A stretch of DNA of 64,000 nucleotides from Sphaerotilus sulfidivorans (GTDB lineage: Bacteria > Pseudomonadota > Gammaproteobacteria > Burkholderiales > Burkholderiaceae_C): NCBI RefSeq assembly GCF_013426975.1, contig NZ_JACCPY010000006.1:1-64000 (forward strand), in the 5' to 3' direction. Made by a program: the position numbers and the translations under genes. Numbering within the stretch: the first letter of the stretch is position 1; every line of letters begins with the position of its first letter. The notes below the pieces were generated by a model that saw only the letters and a list, made by a program, of their open reading frames with translations, did no database searches and was not told where the DNA came from. Shown piece by piece: positions 54,821 to 64,000 of the stretch.

Positions 54821-56177
54821 ATGTCCGACCGTTCCCTGGAAACGATTCCTTCTTCCTGGCCCAGCCGTGCAGCCCATCGGCTGGCGGTCGCCTTGCGCTC
54901 GCGGCCCGGGCTGCTGCTGCTCGGGCTGGCGGTGCTGGGCGCGGCAATCTGGCCATGGCAGAGGCCGGCCCAGACGCTGGCCCCGCTGCCCGGCGCGGTG
55001 CTGCTGATGCTGCTGCCGCTGCTGCAGAGGCCGCTGCTGCCCCTGCTGGCGGCGCTGGTGCAGGGCGTGGCGCTGCTGACAGCCGACCTGCCCGCCTGGC
55101 TGCTGCTGACGCTGGCCCAGGGCCTCTTCGGCGGGCTCGATGCCCGCCAGCGTGCGGGCCAGGCACAGGCGCTGTTCGATGTGGATTTCCTGGTGCGTGC
55201 GATGGGCCGCTCGGGGCGCATTCATCTCAACCTCGAGGTGCTGCGGGCCGAGACGCCGCTGGGGCAGCGCCTGAAGGATGTGCAGGAGCGCGTCGGTCAG
55301 ATGCTGGCGCAGGCCCGACGCTCCGCGCAGTCGACCGGCGAGTCCGCGGCCACGCTGCAGGACAGCGGCCAGCGCCTGGGCGAACGCAGCGAGCAGGCCG
55401 CGCGCGAACTGGGCGATGTGGCGGTGTCGCTCGACCAGGTCGCGGTGATCGTCAAGGACAGCGCCGGCGCGGCGATGGCTGCGCGCGCGACGGCGCAGTC
55501 GGCGACCGCGCTGGCCCGCGAGGGCGGCGAGATCGTCACCCGCATGGTCGCGCAGATGCACCGCATCGACGCCGACGCGCGTCGCATCACCGACATCATC
55601 GGCGTGATCGACGGCATCGCCTTCCAGACCAACATCCTGGCGCTGAATGCGGCGGTGGAGGCTGCGCGCGCCGGCGAGCAGGGACGGGGCTTCGCGGTGG
55701 TGGCGGGCGAGGTGCGCATGCTGGCGCAGCGTGTCACCCAGGCCGCGGCCGAGATCAAGGGGCTGATCGGCGAGTCGGTGCGGGCCTCGACCGAGGGCAG
55801 CGCGCTGGCTTCGGTCGCCGGCACCACGATCGAGCGGCTCAGCGAGGCGGTCACTCGGGTCGACACCACCTTCCACAACCTCTCGGCCGACACCAACGAG
55901 CATGCCGACGGGCTGCTGGCGATGCGCGACACGCTGTTCGCGCTGCGTGAGACCACCCGCGAGAACCTGCAGCTGGCCACCGAGACCTTCGCGATCGCGG
56001 ACGTGCTGGCGGCCCAGGCGCGCGATCTGGACGGGGTGCTGGCGCAGTTCAGGCTCTCCGGCATGAGCGAGGCCGTGTCCGCGCCGGGGTCGACGTCCGT
56101 CGCCCGGATGCCGGCCTTCGCCGCGACCGCTGCCGTCACGGCATCGGCATCGGCATCGAATCCGCCGGCAGCCCAGG

Positions 56178-56197
<20 letters not shown>
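54821..56197 (+). CDS. Methyl-accepting chemotaxis protein without periplasmic sensor domain
   Basis: A 458-residue receptor. Hydrophobic segments in the first 120 residues ([54 protein letters not shown]) are joined by very short loops, so no sizeable periplasmic domain exists. No HAMP signature is visible. The signalling tip is canonical: [35 protein letters not shown]. It may sense membrane state or an intracellular partner. ATG 54821 was chosen; an in-frame ATG at 54725 would add 32 non-conserved residues. Its 3' end overlaps the hybrid kinase gene. Confidence 0.88.
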
Positions 56198-59995
<3,798 letters not shown>

Positions 59996-60027
59996 AGCGC
60001 AGGCTCGCGCAGCGAGCCATTGGCTTG

Positions 60028-61311
60028 GTGGTCGAGCCAATTCGAGCCTTCCGCTTCCAGTTGCGCCCCACACCCGGCACCGCGCACACCCTGCGCCGGT
60101 TCGCTGGGTCGTGCCGCTGGGTGTGGAACCGGGCCATCGGCGAACAGCAGCGGCTGAGGGAGGCGGGCGAGAAGTTCTCGGGCTTTGCTGCGATGTGCCG
60201 CTGGCTGACGGCGTGGCGCAACGACCCGGACACGGCATGGCTGGCCGAAACCCCCGTGCAGGCGCAGCAGCAGACCCTGAAGCGACTGGAGGCGAGCTAC
60301 CGGCGCTTCTTCGAGGGCCAGGGCGGCTATCCGAGGTTCCGGGGTCGGGGCCAGGATGCGGGGCTGCGGTTTCCGAAGGCTTCGGACTGCAAGCTCGACG
60401 CTGAGAACCAGCGCATCAAGCCACCGAAGCTGGGCTGGATGCGGATGCGCCAGTCGCAGGCGGTCGAGGGTGAGGTTCGGAACTGGACGCTGACGCAGGA
60501 GCGAGGCCGCTGGTTCGTGTCGATCCAGGTGGAACAACCGGAGGTGATCCCGGCGGCGGGACTGGTGCCGACGCTAGGGATCGACTTCGGGGTGGCACTG
60601 TTCGCGGCGACGACGGACGGTGAGTGCGTGGCGCCGCTGAATGCGCTGAAGCGGCAGCAGAAGTACCTGAAGCGGGTCCAGCGCAGTGTCTCGCGCAAGG
60701 TGAAGGGGTCGAAGAACCGGCGCAAGGCGATTGACCGACTGGGCAGAGTGCATGCCCGGATCGCGGCGCAGCGCAAGGACTGGCTGCACAAGCTGACGAC
60801 GAAGTGGGCAGATGCGCATCCGGTGATCGCCATCGAGGATCTGAAGGTGGCGGCGATGAGCGCCAGCGCCAAGGGCACAGCCACCGAGCCAGGGCAACGA
60901 GTGCGGCAGAAAGCGGGACTGAACCGCTCGATCCTCGATCAGGCGTGGGGCGAGGCACGGCGACAACTGGAGTACAAGACAGCGGCCCGAGGCGGTGCAG
61001 TGGTGCCCGTGGACCCGGCGTACACGAGCCAGCGGTGCAGCGCCTGCGGGCACACGGCCAGGGAGAACCGGCCGACGCAAGCCCGCTTCGAGTGCGAAGC
61101 GTGCGGGCACAGTGAGAACGCGGACCTGAACGCCGCGAAGAACGTACTGGCCGCGGGACACGCGGTCTGGGTCGCAAGGCCCGAAGCCTGTGGAGCGGAG
61201 GTCAGACGTGCCAGACCCGTGAGGGGACGACACGCAGCCGCAATGAAGCAGGAACCCGCCGAAGGCTCGGCCGCGCAAGCGGTCGTGTCTGCCGGAATCC
61301 CCGTCCTTTAG
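60028..61311 (+). CDS. tnpB: RNA-guided endonuclease TnpB (OrfB)
   Basis: A 427-residue TnpB. The N-terminal RIRAFRFQLRPT-like segment (IRAFRFQLRPTPGTA) is typical. The RuvC-like catalytic residues are all present: Asp in LGIDFGVALFA, Glu in VIAIEDLKV and Asp in ENADLNAAKN. The zinc finger has CSACGHTARE and CEACGHSEN. It should therefore be an active nuclease, guided by an RNA from the right end. I chose GTG 60028 (TTG 60025 is an alternative). The stop codon TAG lies in the loop of the right-end hairpin. Confidence 0.92.
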   Translation: MVEPIRAFRFQLRPTPGTAHTLRRFAGSCRWVWNRAIGEQQRLREAGEKFSGFAAMCRWLTAWRNDPDTAWLAETPVQAQQQTLKRLEASYRRFFEGQGGYPRFRGRGQDAGLRFPKASDCKLDAENQRIKPPKLGWMRMRQSQAVEGEVRNWTLTQERGRWFVSIQVEQPEVIPAAGLVPTLGIDFGVALFAATTDGECVAPLNALKRQQKYLKRVQRSVSRKVKGSKNRRKAIDRLGRVHARIAAQRKDWLHKLTTKWADAHPVIAIEDLKVAAMSASAKGTATEPGQRVRQKAGLNRSILDQAWGEARRQLEYKTAARGGAVVPVDPAYTSQRCSACGHTARENRPTQARFECEACGHSENADLNAAKNVLAAGHAVWVARPEACGAEVRRARPVRGRHAAAMKQEPAEGSAAQAVVSAGIPVL

Positions 61312-61348
61312 GGCGGGGAGGATGTCAATGCCCCGGATTGAGGCCAGG
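61170..61348 (+). ncRNA. Predicted omega (right-end) RNA of TnpB with guide
   Basis: By analogy with characterised TnpB systems, a scaffold RNA overlaps the 3' end of tnpB and ends at the right tip (61328), followed by a guide of roughly 16-20 bases from the flanking DNA (61329-61348). The hairpin at 61299-61318 would be its terminal stem. The 5' border is a guess and no promoter was identified. The guide would match the empty donor site next to the TCAC motif. Confidence 0.5.
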
Positions 61349-62167
61349 CAGGAACTCGATGCCGGTGCGCTTGACCAGCTCCGCATAGCTGATCGGGCGC
61401 GGCATCGGTGCCTCGTCGCGGTTGTCGATCCAGTAGGCCCAGGCGCGGTTCTCGGCCTCGTCGTAGACCAGCTTGTAGAGCTGCGAGGGCACCCAGACCT
61501 GGTTGTCGCCGATGGTGCGCGGCCGCTTCGGGAACATCGGGCCGGTGTAGACCTGGACCGCGCCCTTGCTGCGCATCACGTACTTGCGGGTGGCCTGCTC
61601 GATGTCGGCCCAGGGGCCGCGGTTGTTCTGCTGCGCCTGCGGCACCATGTTGGCCATCGAGAAGCTCTGCGCCATCGCCTGCGCGGTGGGCATGTCGGCC
61701 GCCGGGGCCATGTGGCCTCGGTCGAAGCCGGAGTTGCGGTAGTCGTCCGGCGTGGCCCGGTCGGCCGAGGGCAGGCGGGCCTCCGGATAGAAGCGGTTGG
61801 TGCGCTCCTCGCCGCGCGCGTCCTGCAGCTGGCGCCGTGTCAGCCGCTCGATCACCAGCACCGGCGTGCGGCTCTGGCCGGAGTGAATGACCGCGAAGGC
61901 ATCGAAGCACAGCTCGCGCAGCCGGCGCTGCGGGCTGAGGTCGATGCGTGGCAGCACGCTCTTCTGCGGGAAGAACTGCGGGCAGCGGCTGCTGCTGCCA
62001 GGATAGCCCAGCGGGCCCCCGGCGGCGGGCGCGGCAGGGGGCGTCGCCTCGCCCGACTGTGGCAGCAGGGACTTCAGATAAGAGCTCAGATCGGTGTTCG
62101 ACAGCAGCAGTGCAACAACGCTGGCAATGCTGGCCAAGGTGATGGGGCGGGGGCGGAGCAGGGACAC
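61325..62167 (-). CDS. DNA/RNA non-specific endonuclease (NucA/Serratia nuclease family)
   Basis: A 280-residue nuclease. The catalytic motif is GFDRGHMAPAAD, with the general-base His, and the metal-binding Asn is in SMANMVPQAQQNNRG. An N-terminal hydrophobic stretch (LASIASVVALLLSN) acts as signal or anchor, so it is probably exported. I chose GTG 62167, since no ATG precedes the hydrophobic segment; there is no clear ribosome site. Its last codon and stop (CAT TGA) are formed by the tip of the TnpB element. Before insertion it would have ended PGQ, so the product is changed by only one residue. Confidence 0.88.
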   Translation of the reverse strand: MSLLRPRPITLASIASVVALLLSNTDLSSYLKSLLPQSGEATPPAAPAAGGPLGYPGSSSRCPQFFPQKSVLPRIDLSPQRRLRELCFDAFAVIHSGQSRTPVLVIERLTRRQLQDARGEERTNRFYPEARLPSADRATPDDYRNSGFDRGHMAPAADMPTAQAMAQSFSMANMVPQAQQNNRGPWADIEQATRKYVMRSKGAVQVYTGPMFPKRPRTIGDNQVWVPSQLYKLVYDEAENRAWAYWIDNRDEAPMPRPISYAELVKRTGIEFLPGLNPGH

Positions 62168-62287
62168 GTCGGAACAGGAAATGGACCTGAAGATTCGATG
62201 AAGGGTTGTGACACTAACCGAAGTCGACGCGGAACACCGCTCAGATCGGGGAGTCGACTCCTGCCTGTCGCTGCTAACGTCCTGCGC

Positions 62288-62785
62288 ATGAACGATTCCT
62301 CGATCCCGTCCCGTCTGCTGCGCGTCTGCACGCTGCCTGTGCTGCTCGCACTGGCTCAGGCCACTGCGGCGGTGCCTGCCGTCGCGGCCAGCACGGCGGC
62401 TTCCTCGGCGCTCGACAGCGCCTCCTCGTCGGTCGGCAGCCTGTCGACCTCGATCGGCCAGTCCAGCCGAAGCTCGTCGGGCGGCGATCTGGCCGCCGGC
62501 GACTGGCGGGTGACCGATGTCGCCGAGCTGGCGCCTGACGCCGCCGAGCCCGGGCGCGCGCTGCTGGCGCTGACGCTGCAGGCCGAGCCCGGCGGCGCCG
62601 AGCTGGTGCTGAAGCTGCCGCGCGTGCTGGCCGAGCGCCAGGTGCTGGGCACCGGCGCGCTGCTGAACGTGCGCCGTCAGGGCTGGGGCTTCGAGCTGGC
62701 CCGTGCCGGCGCCGCCGAACCCTTCTTCCTGGTGCTGGACGACATGCGCCACCGCGAGCTCGGCTCGCGCCCGGTCACGCTGTGA
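62288..62785 (+). CDS. Exported hypothetical protein
   Basis: A 165-residue protein with an N-terminal signal peptide (LPVLLALAQATAAVPAVAAS) followed by a Ser/Ala-rich linker of some 35 residues and a small C-terminal domain (DWRVTDVAEL, ELVLKLPRVLAERQVLGTGALLNVRRQGWGFELA). I do not recognise a family. It is translationally coupled to the DUF2145 gene through a GTGA overlap, which suggests joint function in the periplasm. It is divergent from the nuclease gene; the 120 bases between contain a 12-bp perfect palindrome (GGAGTCGACTCC, 62250-62261). Confidence 0.75.
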   Translation: MNDSSIPSRLLRVCTLPVLLALAQATAAVPAVAASTAASSALDSASSSVGSLSTSIGQSSRSSSGGDLAAGDWRVTDVAELAPDAAEPGRALLALTLQAEPGGAELVLKLPRVLAERQVLGTGALLNVRRQGWGFELARAGAAEPFFLVLDDMRHRELGSRPVTL

Positions 62786-63687
62786 TCCGGGCGGCGGCCT
62801 GGCCGCTGGCGCTGCTGATCCCGCTGCTGCTGCTGCTGGCGCCGCCGGCCCGGGCGGATCTGCTGCGGCCGTGCGCGGTCGCGCCGGATCCGGGGCCGCG
62901 CGCCATCGGCCGGATGCTGATGCTGGCCGAGCGGGTGCGCAGCACGCTGGAATCCTCCGGGCGTCGGGTCGCGCTGGTGTCGCGCGCCGGTCTTGACCTG
63001 GATCGCATCGGCCACCGCTTCTCGCATGCCGGCTTCAGCGTGCGTGCCAGCGCCGACGGGCCGTGGTCGGTGCGCCAGCTCTACTACGCCTGCGAGGAGG
63101 GACGCTCGCGCCTGTTCGACCAGGGGCTGGCCGGCTTCCTGGCCGGTGCCGAGCGGCCTGAGCGCGGCCATCTGTCGGTGGTGCTGCTGCCGCTGGAGGC
63201 CCGCGCCGACGAGGCCGCGCTGGAGACGGCGCTGCTCGATGCCGGCCGCTCGCTCGAGGTGCTGGGCACGGTCTACAGCCCCAATGCGCACGCCTTCTCG
63301 ACCCGCTACCAGAACTGCAACCAGTGGGCGATCGAGCTGATCGCGGCCGCCGGTGGCGCCGGTCCCGGGCGCGAGGCCGCGCAGGCCTGGCTGCGCCGCA
63401 CCGGCTACCAGCCCAGCCGCATCGAGCTGCCGCTCTGGGCGGTCGACCTCACGCGCCTGGTGCCCTGGCTGCACCATGACGACCATCCGCCCGAAGATCT
63501 TGCCGCCGGGCGAATGCAGGTCAGCCTGCCGGCGGCACTCGAGGACTTCCTGCGCCAGCGCTGGCCGGCGGCCGAGCGGCTGGCCTTCTGCCATGCCGGC
63601 GCCCGTGGCGTGCTGCGCCGGGGCTGGGCGCCGCTGAGCGACGACTGCATGCCGGAGCCGGGTGACGAGGTGTTCGCGCTGGAGTGA
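62782..63687 (+). CDS. DUF2145 domain protein, exported
   Basis: A 301-residue protein with a signal peptide (ALLIPLLLLLAPPARA, cleavage near residue 25) and the DUF2145 pattern: RVALVSRAGLDLDRIGHRFSHAGFSVRAS, WSVRQLYYACEEGRSRLFDQGLAGF and TRYQNCNQWAIELIA. The Cys/His/Asn arrangement recalls NlpC/P60- or CHAP-like papain folds, though I cannot confirm a catalytic triad. It starts with GTG 62782 inside the stop of the previous gene. Confidence 0.88.
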   Translation: MIRAAAWPLALLIPLLLLLAPPARADLLRPCAVAPDPGPRAIGRMLMLAERVRSTLESSGRRVALVSRAGLDLDRIGHRFSHAGFSVRASADGPWSVRQLYYACEEGRSRLFDQGLAGFLAGAERPERGHLSVVLLPLEARADEAALETALLDAGRSLEVLGTVYSPNAHAFSTRYQNCNQWAIELIAAAGGAGPGREAAQAWLRRTGYQPSRIELPLWAVDLTRLVPWLHHDDHPPEDLAAGRMQVSLPAALEDFLRQRWPAAERLAFCHAGARGVLRRGWAPLSDDCMPEPGDEVFALE

Positions 63688-63712
63688 CGGCCCGCTTCTT
63701 CGGCCGCGTGGC

Positions 63713-64000
63713 TCAGGCCGCCTCCATCGCCTCGATCTGCTCGCCGATCTCCAGCCACTCCATCTCGAGCGTCTCGATGCGATCGGCAAGCTCCTTGAGG
63801 CGGCGGCCCTGATCGGCGCGCTCGGCCGGGCTCAGGTCCGGGCGGGCCATCGCCTCCAGGAGCGCGGCATGTTCGGCCTGGGCCTTCTCCAGCGCCTGCT
63901 CGGCCTGCTGCTGGCGCTTCTTCAGCGGCCGGGTCAGCTCGGCGAGCTTCATGCGGGCGGCGGCCTGGGCCTTGCGCTCGTCGCGGCTGGACGGTGCGGC
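63713..64000 (-). CDS. ABC-F family ATP-binding protein, C-terminal part (5' partial)
   Basis: The minus-strand frame is open to the right edge of the window; only about 95 residues are visible. The sequence (SRDERKAQAAARMKLAELTRPLKKR, then RLKELADRIETLEMEWLEIGEQIEAM) is a charged coiled coil like the C-terminal extension of YheS/Uup-type ABC-F ATPases, which act on ribosomes. An ATG at 63952 would give a 79-residue protein but is more likely an internal Met. The two ATPase domains should lie to the right of the window. Confidence 0.7.
   Translation of the reverse strand, partial: AAPSSRDERKAQAAARMKLAELTRPLKKRQQQAEQALEKAQAEHAALLEAMARPDLSPAERADQGRRLKELADRIETLEMEWLEIGEQIEAMEAA

Overview
The window is GC-rich DNA (coding third positions mostly G or C) from a betaproteobacterium of the order Burkholderiales. 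Gene content and order point there: thrC-mobB-moeA-moaD-moaE, lptGF divergent from pepA-holC, a bamC-dapA block, QseBC- and CysB-type regulators. The Leptothrix/Rubrivivax/Ideonella group is a reasonable guess; the genus cannot be read from the sequence. Genes are packed tightly and many pairs overlap by four bases (ATGA or GTGA).

Layout. 1-1484: 3' part of a protein built from near-identical 144-bp TPR-like repeats. 1501-9351: threonine synthase, a molybdenum-cofactor operon (mobB, moeA, moaD, moaE) ending in a fluoride channel, a quinone oxidoreductase, dUTPase, an FKBP isomerase and a ribosomal L16 hydroxylase. 9666-14140: an Ala-rich lipoprotein, then a minus-strand operon (MFS transporter, 41-residue membrane protein, methyltransferase, dapA, bamC). 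14239-22378: parE and parC separated by a response regulator and envelope genes. 22692-28271: a QseBC-type two-component pair, a degenerate GspE-like ATPase with a possible PilM/GspL-like partner, dsbB and a RidA protein. 28412-42775: comEC, then a predicted peptide-ligase/transglutaminase cluster (two circularly permuted ATP-grasp modules, two alpha-E modules, three transglutaminase-fold proteins) and an unknown gene. 42788-50308: minus-strand genes for a phosphotransferase, Crp-type regulator, phosphatase, aminotransferase, CysB-type regulator, CbiX chelatase, LptG and LptF. 50336-54270: pepA, holC, an unknown, a LivK-type binding protein and tRNA-Ser(GGA). 54299-59995: a chemotaxis/signalling island with a frameshifted hybrid histidine kinase. 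59953-61328: a TnpB-only IS200/IS605-type element. 61325-64000: a secreted nuclease, two exported unknowns and the 3' end of an ABC-F gene.

How the genes work together. Most of the window is core metabolism, envelope biogenesis and topology. The accessory interest lies in six places: the TnpB insertion, whose removal in silico restores stops to both flanking convergent genes; the ATPase homologue that has lost its Walker A lysine; the duplicated ATP-grasp/alpha-E/transglutaminase set; a REP-like palindrome translated inside the DUF2126 gene; the repeat-expanded TPR gene; and a 41-residue membrane protein that standard length cut-offs would miss. I found no CRISPR array, prophage, rRNA or complete secretion system.
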